This document shows positions 12,301 through 23,800 of a stretch of DNA of 64,000 bases, piece by piece. This DNA comes from Ehretia macrophylla (taxonomy: Eukaryota > Streptophyta > Magnoliopsida > Boraginales > Ehretiaceae). Within the stretch, counting starts at the first letter, position 1. Every line of letters starts with the position of its first letter. The stretch covers positions 39,954,152 through 40,018,151 of the forward strand of contig CM075775.1 in NCBI GenBank assembly GCA_037974665.1, given 5' to 3'. The position numbers were made by a program, and so were the translations under genes. The notes below the pieces were generated by a model. That model did no database searches and was not told the origin of the DNA. It worked only from the letters and a program-made list of their open reading frames with translations.

Positions 12301-15300
12301 CGTACTTTCCGGGACGAAAAAATTGCGCAAAAGAAGAAAAGTGTCCTGAAACAGATGAAAACATTCGACTTTGGACTCCGAAAATAGGCTCAACATTGCA
12401 AGCTTGATGCCCTCATCGTAGAGCTTATGGAGAGCTTTCCAACGGTATGCTGTGCGCCGCGTAACTCCTTACGGATCAGAAGTTATGGGCACGGGAGCGA
12501 CGGAGGCCTGGTCCTAAGCCCCACGCCCTCGGTTTACGGACCCAGCCTCTACGTGAAGCGAAGTTGTCTTGCCCAAGGTGCTGTGGGATTCGGTAATAGA
12601 AATGTGATGGATTAGTTTGTCGTCCTTTTCGCGGTTGACGACGTACGATCCGGGACGAAAATATAGTGCAAAAGAAGAAAAGTGTGCCGAAACTGATGAA
12701 AATATTCAATTTTGGTCTCCAAAAATAGGAGTAGCAGAGCAAGCTTGCTGCCCCTGTCGTAGAGCTCTTGGAGAGCTTTCCAACGGTATGTTGTGTGCCG
12801 CGTAACTCCTTACGGATCAAAAGTTATGGGCACTGGAGCGACTGAGACCTTGTCCCAAGCCCCATGCCTTGGGTTTGCGGGCCCAACTTCTACGTGAAGC
12901 GAGGTTGTCTTGCCCAAGGTGTCGTGGGATTCGGTAATAGAAATGTGAATGATTAGGTTGTCGTCCTTTTCGGTGCTCATAACGTACTATCCGGGATGGA
13001 AAAACTGCAGAAAAGAAGAAAAGTGTCCCGAAACTGATGAAAACGTTGGATTTTGGGATCCAAAAATAGGCGCAATCAAGCAGGCTTGCTGCCTTTGTAG
13101 TAGAGCTCTCGGAGAGCTTTCCTACAGTATATTGTGCGCCACGTAACTCCTTACGGATCAAAAGTTATGAGCACCGGAGCGGCGGAGACCAGGTCCCAAG
13201 CCCCACGCCCTCGGTTTGCAGGCCCAGCCTCTACGTGAAGCGAAGTTGTCTTGTCCAAGGTGCCATGGGATTCAGTAATAGAAAAGTGATGGATTCGGTT
13301 GTCGTCCTTTTCGCGACTCACGACGTACGATCTGGGACGGAAAAACAGCGCAAAAGAAGAAAAATGTCCTGAGACATATGAAAATGTTCGATTTTTGGGC
13401 TCCGAAAATAGGCGCAGCCGAGCAGGCTTTCCGTACCCGTCGTAGAGCTCTCGGAGAGCTTTCCAACGGTATGTTGTGCGTCTCGTAACTCCTTACATAT
13501 CAAAAGTTCTGGGCACCAGAACGATGGAGACCTTGTCCCAAGCCCTACGCCCTCGGTTTGTGGGTCCAGCCTCTATGTGAAGCGAACTTGTCTTGCCCAA
13601 GTTGCCATGGGATTCAGTAATAGAAGTGTGATGGATTAGGTTGTCGTCCTTTTCGTGGCTCATGACGTACGTTCCGGGACAGAAAAATCGCGCAAAAAAA
13701 GAAAAGTGTCCAAAAATAGATGAAAACATTCGATTTTGGACTCCGAAAATAGGCGCAGCAAAGCCAGCTTGCTACCCCCATCGTAGAGCTCACAGAGAGC
13801 TTTCCAACGGTATACTTTGCGCCACGTAACTCCTTACATATCAAAAGTTATGGGCACCGGAGTGACAGAGACCTGGTCCCAAGCCCCACGCCCTCGGTTT
13901 GCGGGCCCAGCCTTTATGTGAAGCGAAATTGTCTTGCCCAAGGTGCTGTGGGATTCAGTAATAGAAATGTGATGGATTAGGTTCTCATCCTTTTCGCGGC
14001 TCACGACGCACTATCTGGGACGGAAAAACAGCGCAAAAGAAGAAAAGTGTCCCAAAACTGGTGAAAACTTTTGATTTTGGGCTCTGAAAATAGGCGCAGC
14101 CGAGCAGGCTTGCTACCCCCGTCTTAGAGGTCTCGGAGAGCTTTCCAACGGTATGCTGTGCGCCGCGTAACTCCTTACAGATTAAAAGTTATAGGCACCG
14201 GAGCGTCGGAGACCTGGTCCCAAGCCCCACGCCATCGGTTTGCGGACCCAGCCTCTATGTGAAGCGAAATTGTCTTGCCCAAGGTGCCATGGAATTTGGT
14301 AATAGAAATGTGATGGATTAGTCTGTCGTCCTTTTCGCGGCTGACGACGTACGATCCGCGACGGAAAAATAGCGCAAAAGAAGAAAAGTGTCCCAAAACT
14401 GATGAAAACGTTCGATTTTAGGCTTCGAAAATAGGCGCAGCCGAGCAAGCTTGCTGCCCCCGTCGTAGAGCTCTCGGAGAGCTTTCCAACGGTATGATGT
14501 GTGCCGCGTAACTCCTTACGGATCAAAAGTTATGGGCACCGGAGCGACGGAGACCTGGTCCCAAGCCCCACGCCCTGGGCTTGCGGGCCCAGCCTCTACA
14601 AGAAACGAAGTTGTCTTGCCCAAGGTGCCGTGGGATTCGGTAATAGAAATATGAATGATTAGGTTGTCGTCATTTTTGTGGCTCATGACGTACGATCCGA
14701 GATAGAAAAACTGCGCAAAAGAAGAAAAGTGTCCCGAAACTGATGAAAATGTTGGATTTTGGGATCCGAAAATAGGCGCAATCGAGTAGGCTTGCTTCCC
14801 CTGTAGTAGAGCTCTTGGAGTGCTTTCGAACAGTATGTTATGCACTGCGTAACTGGTTACGGATCAAAAGTTATGGGCACCGGAACGACGGAGACCAAGT
14901 CCTAAGCCCCACGCCCTCGACTTTCGGGCTCAGCCTCTTCGTGAGGTGAAGTCTTCTTGCCAAAGCTGCTGTGGGATTTGGTAATAGAATTGTGATGGAT
15001 TAGGTTGTCGTCCTTTGAGCAGCTCATGACGAACGACACGAGACGGAAAAACAGCGCAAAAGAAGAAAAGTATCCCGAACCTGATGAAAACAATCGATTT
15101 TGGGCTCTGAAAATAGGTGCAGCCTAGCAAGCATGCTGCCCCCGTCGTAGAGCTCTTGGAGAGCTTTCCAACGGTTTGTTGTGCGCCTCGTAACTCCTTA
15201 CGAATCAAAAGTTATGGGCACCGGAGCGACGGAGGCTAGGTCCCAAGCCCCACGCCCTCGGTTTGCGAGCCCAGCCTCTACGTGAAGCGAAGTTGTCTTT

Positions 15301-15828
15301 CCCAAGGTGCCGTGGGATTCAGTAATAGAAATGTGATGGATTAGGTTGTCGTCCTTTTTGCGGCTCACGACGTACGATCCGGGACCAAAAAATAGCGCAA
15401 AATAAGAAAAGTGTCCCGAAACTGATGAAAACATTCGATTTTGGGCTCTAAAAATAGGAGCAGCAAAGCAAGCTTGCTGCACCTGTCGTGGAGCTCTCGG
15501 GGAGCTTTCCAACTGTATGCTGTGCGTCGCGTAACTCCTTACGGATCAAAAGTTATGGGCACCGAAGTGACGGAGACCTGGTCCTAAGCCCCACGCCCTC
15601 GGTTTGCGGGCCAGCCTCTACATGAAGCGAAGTTTTCTTGCCCAGGGTGCCGTGGGATTCAGTAATAGAAATGTGATAGATTCGGTTGTCGTCCTTTTCG
15701 CGGCTCACGACGTACGATCCGGGACGGAAAAAGAGCACAAAAGAAGAAAAGTGTCCTGAAATAGATGAAAATGTTCGATTTTGGGTACCGAAAATAGGCG
15801 CAACCGAGCAAGCTTTCTGCCCCCGTCG

Positions 15829-16014
15829 TAGAGCTCTCGGAGAGCTTTCCAACGGTATGCTGTGCGCTTCATAACTCCTTACATATCAAAAGTTATGGGC
15901 ACCAGAACGACGGAGACCTCGACCCAAGCCCCACGCCCTCGGTTTGCGGGCCCAGCCTCTACGTGAAGCGAAGTTGTCTTGGCCAAGGTACCATGGGCTT
16001 TGGTAATACAAATG
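15829..16014 (+). repeat. Identical satellite patch, copy 1 (partner at 16511-16696)
   Basis: About 186 bases, including the rare variants GCGCTTCATAAC and CTTGGCCAAGGTACCATGGGC, are identical to 16511-16696, exactly 682 bp (two monomers) downstream. Sequence on both sides of the patch is diverged as usual between monomers. Confidence 0.9.
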
Positions 16015-16510
16015 TGGTGGATTAGGTTGTCGTTCTTTTCGTGGCTCCTGACGTACCACCCGAGAAGAAAAAACTGCGCAAAAGAAGAAAAGTGTTCGGA
16101 AACTGATGAAAACGTTCGATTTTGGGCTTCGATAATAGGTGCAGTTGTGCAGGCTAGCTGTCCCCATCGTAGAGCTCTCAAAGTACTTTCCAACTGTATG
16201 TTGTGAACTGCGTAAATCCTTACGGATCAAAAGTTATGGGCAAGGGAGCGATAGAGACCTAGTCCCAAGCCCCACGCCCTCGGTTTGCGGGCCCAGCCGC
16301 TACTTGAGGCGATGTTCTCTTGTCCTAGGTGTCATGGGATTCGGTAATAGAAATATGATAGATTATGTTGTCGTCCTTTTCGCGGCTCACGACATACGAT
16401 CCGGGATGGAAAAATCGTGCAAAAGAAGAAAAATGTCCAGAAACTAATGAAAACATTCGATTTTGGGCTCTAAAAATAGGCGCGGCCATGAAGGCCAGCT
16501 GCCCCCATCA

Positions 16511-16696
16511 TAGAGCTCTCGGAGAGCTTTCCAACGGTATGCTGTGCGCTTCATAACTCCTTACATATCAAAAGTTATGGGCACCAGAACGACGGAGACC
16601 TCGACCCAAGCCCCACGCCCTCGGTTTGCGGGCCCAGCCTCTACGTGAAGCGAAGTTGTCTTGGCCAAGGTACCATGGGCTTTGGTAATACAAATG
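16511..16696 (+). repeat. Identical satellite patch, copy 2 (partner at 15829-16014)
   Basis: This is the second copy of the 186-bp identical patch. The flanks (for example GCGCGGCCATGAAGG before it) do not match those of copy 1, which suggests a conversion tract rather than a whole-dimer duplication. Confidence 0.9.
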
Positions 16697-17269
16697 TGAT
16701 GTATTCGATTGTCGTCCTTTTCGCGGCTCACGACGTACGATCCAGGACAGAAAAACAGCACAAAAGACGAAAAGTGTGTCGAAATAGATGAAAATGTTCG
16801 ATTTTGGTCTCCAAAAACAGGCACAACAGAGCAGGCTTGCTGCCCCTCGGAGAGCTTTCCAATGGTATGTTGTGGGCCTCGTAACTCCTTGCGAATCAAA
16901 AGTTATGGGCGCCGGAGCGATAGAGACCTGGTCGCAAGCACCACACCGTCAGTTTGCGGACCCAGCCTCTACTTGAAGCGAAGTCATCTTGACCAAGGTG
17001 CTGTGGGATTCAGTAATAGAAATGTGATGGATTAGGTTGTAATCCTTTTCGTGGCTGACGACGTTCTATCTTGGACGAAAAAACAGCGCAAAAGAAGAAA
17101 AGTGTCCCGAAACTGATGAAAACGTTCGATTTTGTGCTCCGAAAATAGGCACAGCCTAGCGGGCTTGCCACCCCCGTCGTAGAGCTCTCGGAGAGCTTTC
17201 CAACGGTGTGCTATGCGCCGTGTAACTCCTTACGAATCAAAAGTACTGGGCACTGGAGCAACGGAGACC

Positions 17270-17274
17270 TGGTC
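17270..17274. repeat. Target site duplication of solo LTR C, left copy (TGGTC)
   Basis: The satellite reads GAGACCTGGTC up to the LTR start. The same five bases recur at 20837-20841 right after the LTR end. Removing the LTR and one copy restores a normal monomer (offset 27-31). Confidence 0.95.
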
Positions 17275-20200
17275 TGTGAGGCCTAACCTCGATTTGCGTG
17301 CGATACCTCATTTCGTGTGCCCTAATCTAGATTTGCGTGCCTTGACCTAGGTTTAAGAATTGTGTTTGTTTTGTGTGCCATGCATTGAATTACGTGCATT
17401 CATTTAGGATTGCGTGCATTTACTAGAAAACGTGCATTCGTCTCGTAGTTCATGTCCTACCTCGTAGTGCGTGCCCTAGACCTAGGAAAGCGTGCCCTCA
17501 TGCTAATCAAGAAAACATCTTGCACGAAGCACTAGGTCATTAATTAATCCTACAAAATCCACTAACTATTATTAAATTACTAATTCAACTCACTAGAAGA
17601 CAAAATCTCACAAAAAGCTAGACATTCCTTATTCTTTATTCCTTATTCTTTTTGCACTTTCAATACACAATTAAATAATGCACATAAGATGACAAAAGAT
17701 CTGATTTTTTATTGCCTTGGCCGACCACTACAAGGGCTTTGTGCTTGCTTTGCATAATTCAAATCTTATTCCCAAACATTTTATGACATTCTAAGACACA
17801 AATGAATAAAAAATTGCACAAAATCTCCTCAAAACTCTACCATTCTCAACATTGCTCCCTTGCCCATGCTAAACACTTCAAAATTCAAGCCTCTTGAAGA
17901 CATAAATCTGAAATTTTGCGGCCCAAGGCCGAACATGCTTCATCAAATGCAAGGCTTTTGTTTTTTTTTCATTTCTCTCATCTTCCTCTCACATTTCTCT
18001 CTCTCCCTCTCATTCTTCTCTCTCTCTCTTGGCCTTGGCTGAGTTTCTTACCTTCATAGCTCATCTTCATCATACCATAGTTAATCAAGACAAGCCACAA
18101 GCAAGAAACTCGATCAAGCTAGCTAGGATGCAAGAATCACACATGCAAGCTTTTTGAGTCACCATTTTCGGCCTTGGTGAGTTTACTAGGTTCCATTTCT
18201 TTTCTTCTTGTTCTAACCACATGCATGTACTAAGAACTTGGCCACTAAGCTAGGAAAAATAGAGAGAAATTGGGTGGTGTCTTGGCTAAGCAAGGAAGAA
18301 GAAGAAAATTGTGCTTCATCAAGTTTTGTGCATCTTCTTGTTGAATTGAGGGCTAAAACCTTTTGAAAATCCTTCAAAAATCCACATGCATGCTCTTAAA
18401 TGTATGTCTTTGCTTCTGTACTTGAGTTATTTGTGTGTTCATAAGCTTTTACAACCATGCATGGCAAGATTTTGGCTTGAAGATGATGATAGATGAAATT
18501 GGGTTTGTTGACAGCTCTCTGACTTGTTGTTTCGAGGTTAGTTTGGATAGGCAAATGATGTTGAAAATGCATGAAAATTGGTAGGTAACTAGTTTTTCCA
18601 GTTTTAAACATTTTTCACAGAAATAGGCCAAAGCTAGTTTTGACTAGGTCCTCAAAATGGAAAATAATTAAAATGTGTCCAAATCTAGAAGTCTGGAAAA
18701 ATGAAGCAGGTTTTGGCAGATGCACTGACCTTGTGGAACGAACCAGTTTTGACTTAGTAAATGATGTCCAAAATTCATGAAATTTTGTGTACTGCTATAT
18801 TTTTCACTTCTGGACATTTTTGTCAGAAATGGACTAAGGCTAAATCGGACCCTAAGGACCTCAAAAACGACAATTATCGAAATGTGTGCAAATCTGGACA
18901 GTTTTGTGCAATCCCACTGTTTTGGCTATAACTATTGATCTCGAACTTCAAATGATGCAAGGTTTGTTTCTGATTTTAGTTCACTTCTTAAGCTTTAATT
19001 TGAAATCTTATTCACTGGAATTGGAGATTGTTTGCTTGTCTTAATGATTGTGAGAAAACAGCCTATTGTAGTAAGGGTTTCACTTAGTGTTATGCTTAGA
19101 AAAATTGTTGTAACTTCTCTTGTTGAATTAAATGCTTGGGATTGTGGCTTTGAGATGTTGTGTGGACTGTTTTGAGTACTTGGGGATGTTGAATTAATTG
19201 ATGTATGACTTGAGATTGACTTTGAGTTGACTTGAGAATTAATTGCACGGGTAAGCATGAAATGGAAACCCTAGTGACTAGGCGAACTTGATAAGTGTTG
19301 ATCCTTTGAATATTGAGCGTGATTATATCTTTAGTAGGCTGCCCGTAGTTGCCTTATAGCCCTAAATGTGATTTTGATTCATTGCATGTTGACAAATAGG
19401 CCTTTCTTGCATATGAACCACGTAGATTGTTGTTGCATGTTGAATAACCTTATTATTTGATTTCGTGGATGTTGAAATGAGTTATATGACCTGATTTACG
19501 TGCATTACATGGCTGCCCGTTTAATGTTCATATAACTCCATATGCTTTTCAAGTGAAATTACTTGTCTATTCGTGCCTCGCTTGTTTACTTGTCAATGTG
19601 CAATCTTATGACTGTCCGGAGGTAACCTACTTTGTTGTCCTCCTAATGTGATATATTAAATGTCATAAATGTGCATTGCATACAAGGTTGCAACCTTTCA
19701 TTCTAGCATAGTAGCGTTCATGCACACCGGGCGGCATCGGGCTTGTCGGTGCAACCGTGACTACCATGGTCCCATTCCCTCTCTCGCTTGGGGGTTATAC
19801 TTTCTCGGAGAGTTGGGTTGTAGGATTTCGGGGTACATTCGGAGTACACCCACTTGGCATGTTAAAGGGATGATTTGAAGTCGGCCACAACAACTGAGAG
19901 CAAAAGCTCACCGTATCCTTTTTCTATATGTATAAGTATTCTCGTTTGGTTCCTAGAGAACCTCGAGGAGGAAAGATTGGTAATTGTGTTTCTTTACTTT
20001 GTATTATTGTTATGTACTTAATTGCGTTATATTCATGCTTGCAAAAGGATTTTCATAAGTTGAACCAGAAAATGAGTTTCAAAACCTATTTCTCGTTCCC
20101 CCTCACTGAGTTCATAAGGACTCACCCTCTTTTATCATCTCAGGTGAAGAAGATCAAGAACAGGTACCTGAGGACGATGTGCATAACGATGATTCCTTGG

Positions 20201-20836
20201 AGTGATTGCCTATCTGATGTGCCTTGCGTGATTATGGCTATATGTGAACTATGCTACTTGAAGACTATTTATTCTTATGTTGCTTGATGTGTAATGTAAA
20301 AGACCCCTGTTGTAATTTGGGGTCTAGTTTTGGGTTGTACTGATATTAACTAGACAGACACTAGACACTACTATGATCGTTTTGCTATTATTACTGCTAG
20401 TATCTATAATAGGATTATGAAGTATTAGGTAAAGGCTAAGTAAAATAAACCAACCAAATCTTAAACATGTACACGTTATTAACCTAGGATCAACAGGTAC
20501 TTTTGTAACGAGGATAAACGAACAAACGAGACATAGTATCATGCTAGGTTACTAATCAAACGAGACATCGAGATAACCAGTAGGCATTTCAATTGATGGT
20601 AAATAGTAATCCTAGTTGAAAATGAAATTGAGATGAAAAATTTGAGGCGTTTAGAGAATTAGGTCAAACCAAATAGCCCAATTACAGCCGTTATGCTGCC
20701 GATTTTCGGGAAAATTTTGGAGTTTAGGCCAAAACGTTACGTGTTAAATCTTCATGAATGGTTAAGTACGAGACGTGACTTGAATGTTTAGATCACACCC
20801 TAGTCTAACCTTTATAGGCCGGGTTGGGGCGTGACA
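17275..20836 (+). mobile_element. Solo LTR C, plus orientation (about 3.56 kb)
   Basis: It begins TGTGAGGCC and ends GTGACA, flanked by a perfect 5-bp duplication TGGTC and by in-register satellite. No internal retrotransposon sequence is present, so it is a solo LTR left by LTR-LTR recombination. By eye its sequence departs more from A, D and E than those do from each other, so it may be an older insertion or a sub-family. A long CT-rich run lies at about 17960-18040. Several short open frames (for example 19669-19878) match the ones in other LTRs through DNA homology only. Confidence 0.95.
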
Positions 20837-20841
20837 TGGTC
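20837..20841. repeat. Target site duplication of solo LTR C, right copy (TGGTC)
   Basis: It directly follows the LTR end GTGACA and is identical to 17270-17274. Confidence 0.95.
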
Positions 20842-23800
20842 TCAAGCCCCACGCCCTCGGTTTGTGGGCCCAGCCTCTACGTGAAGCGAAGTTGTCTTGC
20901 CTAAGTTGCCATTGGATTTGGTAATAGAAATGTGATGGATTAGGTTGTCTTCCTTTTCGTGGCTCATGACGTACGTTCCGGGACGGAAAAATTGCGCAAA
21001 AGAAGAAAAGTGTCCCGAAACAGATGAAAACATTCGATTTTGGTCTCCGAAAATAGGCGCAGCAAAGTAGGCTTGCTGTCCCCATCGTAGAGCTCACGGA
21101 GAGCTTTCCAACGGTATACTGTGCGACGCGTGACTCCTTACGGATCAAAAGTTATGGGCACCGGAGTCACGGAGACCTAGTCCTAAGCCCCATGCCCCCG
21201 GTTTGCGGGCCCAGCCTCTACGTTAAGCGAAGTCTTCCTGCCTAAGGTATCGTGGGATTCGGTAATAGAAATGTGATGGATTAGGTTGCCGTCCTTTTCG
21301 CGGCTCACGACGCACTATCCAGGACAGAAAAAAAGCTCAAAAGAAGAAAAGTGTCCCGAAACTGGTGAAAACGTTTGAATTTGGGCTCCGAAAATAGGCA
21401 CAGCCAAGCAGGCTTGTAGCCCCCGTCTTAGAGGTCTCGGAGAGCTTTCCAACGGTATGCTGTGTGCCATGTAACTCCTTACGGATCAAAAGTTATGGGC
21501 ATCGGAGCGACGGAGACTTGGTCCTAATCCCCACGCCCTCGGTTTACGGACCCAGCCTCTACGTGAAGCGAAGTTGTCTTGCCTAAGGTGCCATGGGATT
21601 CGGTAATAGAAATATGATGGATTAGTTTGTCATCCTTTTCGCGGCTGATGACGTGCGATCCGAGACAGAAAAATAGTGCAAAAGAAGAAAAGTGTCCCGA
21701 AAGTGATGAAAACGTTCGATTTTGGGCTCTGAAAATAGGAGCAGCAGAATAGGCTTGCTACCCCCATCGTGGAGCTCTCGGAGAGCTTTCCAATGGTATG
21801 CTGTGTGCCGCGTAACTCCTTACGGATCAAAAGTAATGGGCACCGAAGCGACGGAGACCTGGTCCCAAGCCCCACGCCCTGGGTTTGCGGGCCCAGCCTC
21901 TACGTGAAGCGAAGTTGTCTTGCCCAAAGTTCTGTGGGATTCGGTAATAGAAATGTGAATTATTAGGTTGTCGTCCTTTTCGTCGCTCATGACGTACGAT
22001 CCGGGACGAAAAAATCGAGCAAAAGAAGAAAAGTGACCCGAAACTGATGAAAAAGTTGGAATTTGGGATCCCAAAACAGGCGCAATCGAGCAGGCTTGCT
22101 ACCTCTATCGTAGAGCTCTCAGAGAACTTTCCAACAGTATGTTGTGCGCCATATAACTCCTTACGGATCAAAAGTTATGGGCACCGGAGCGACGGAGACT
22201 AGGTCTCAAGCCCCACGCCCTCGATTTGTGGGCCTAGCCTCTACATGAGGCGAAGTCTTCTTGCCCAAGGTGCCGTGGGATTCAGTAATAGAATTGTGAT
22301 GGATTAGGTTGTCGTCCTTTTCGCAGCTCACGACGTATGACCCGGGATGATCCAACAGCACAAAAGAAGAAAAGTGTCCCGAACCTGATGAAAATAATCG
22401 ATTTTGGGCTCTGAAAACATGTGTAGTCGAGCAGGCTTGTTGCCTCTATCATAGAGCCTTTGGAGAGCTTTCCAACGGTATGTTGTGCGCCGCGTAACTC
22501 CTTACGGATCAAAAGTTATGGGCACCAGAGCGACGAAGACCAGGTCCTCAGCCCTACGCCCTCAGTTTGCGTGCCCAGCCTCTACGTGAAGCGAAGTTAT
22601 CTTGCTCAAGGTGCTGTGGGATTCAGTAATAGAAATGTGATGGATTAGGTTGCCATCCTTTTCGCCGCTCACGACGTACGATCTGGGACGAAAAAACAGT
22701 GCAAAAGAAGAAAAGTGTCCCGAAACTGATGAAAAAGTTCAATTTTGGGCTCTAAAAATAGGCGCAGCTAAGCAAGCTTGCTGCCTTGTCGTGGAGCTCT
22801 CGGGGAGCTTTCCAACTGTATGCTATGCGCCGTGTAACTCCTTACAGATCAAAATTTATAGGCACCGAAGCGACGAAGACTTGGTCCCAAGCCCCACGCC
22901 CTCGGTTTGCCGGCCCAGCCTCTACATGAAGCGAAATTGTCTTGCCCAAGGTGCCGTGGGATTCAGTAATAGAAATATGATGGATTGGGTTGTCGTCCTT
23001 TTCGCGGCTCACAACGTACGATCCGAGACGAAAAAACAGCGCAAAAGAAGAAAAGTGTCCTGAAACATATGAAAATGTTCAATGTTGGACTCCGAAAATA
23101 GGCGCAGCCAAGTAGGCTTTCTACCCCGGTCGTAGAGCTCTCGGAGAGCTTTCCAACGGTATGGTGTGCGCCTCGTAACTCCTTACATATCAAAAGTTAT
23201 GGGCACTAGAACGACGAAGACCTAGTCCCAAGCCCCACGGTCTCGGTTTGCGGGTCCAGCCTCTATTTGAAGAGAACTTGTTTTACCCAAGTTGCCGTGT
23301 GATTCAGAAATAGAAATGTGGTGGATTCGGTTGTCGTCCTTTTTGCGGCTCACGATGTACAATCCGGGACAGAAAAACAACAAAAAAGAAGAAAAGTGTC
23401 CCGAAACTGATAAAAAACATTCAATTTTGGGCTTCGAAAATAGGCGCAGCTGAACAAGCTTATTACCCCCATCGTGGAGCTCTCGAAGAGCTTTCCAACG
23501 GTATGCTGTGCGCTGCGTAACTCCTTACGGATCAAAAGTTATGGGCACCGGAGCGACGGGACCGGGTCCCAACCCCCACGCCCTCGGTTTGCGAGCCTAG
23601 CCTCTACATGAAGCGAAGTTGTCTTGCCCAATGTGCCATGAGATTCAGTAATAGAAATGTGGTGGATTAGGTTGTCGTCTTTTACGTGGCTCACGGCATA
23701 CGACCCAGGATGAAAAAATAGCGCAAAGGAAGAAAAATGTCCCGAAACTGATGAAAATGTTCGATTTTGGGCTCTAAAAATAGGCGCAGCAAAGCACACT

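Larger units (their letters stand above)
9338..17274 (+). repeat. Satellite block 2 (about 23 monomers)
   Basis: The block is a head-to-tail array of a roughly 341-bp monomer. Successive TTATGGG blocks start at 9431, 9768, 10109, 10448, 10789 and 11131 (spacings 337, 341, 339, 341 and 342). Each monomer holds, in order, TTATGGGCAC, CTGGTCCCAAGCC, GTGAAGCGAAG, GTAATAGAAATGTGATGG, GGCTCACGACGTACGATCC, GCGCAAAAGAAGAAAAG, GATGAAAACGTTCGATTTT and AGCTCTCGGAGAGCTTTCC. Monomers differ by scattered substitutions, many at CG dinucleotides. Recurrent open frames of 62, 104 and 114 codons on both strands are by-products of few stop codons and do not continue from monomer to monomer. I see no other gene or element in the block. 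Confidence 0.97.

Noticed and set aside
9338-17274. Repeated 114-, 104- and 62-codon open frames on both strands of the satellite, with similar peptides (for example starting MIRKELRGAQHT or MESSPRALRR)
   Set aside because: Each spans about one monomer and then stops because 341 is not a multiple of 3. They vary freely, are often broken, and lie on both strands of the same DNA. I treat them as by-products of a stop-poor repeat, not genes.
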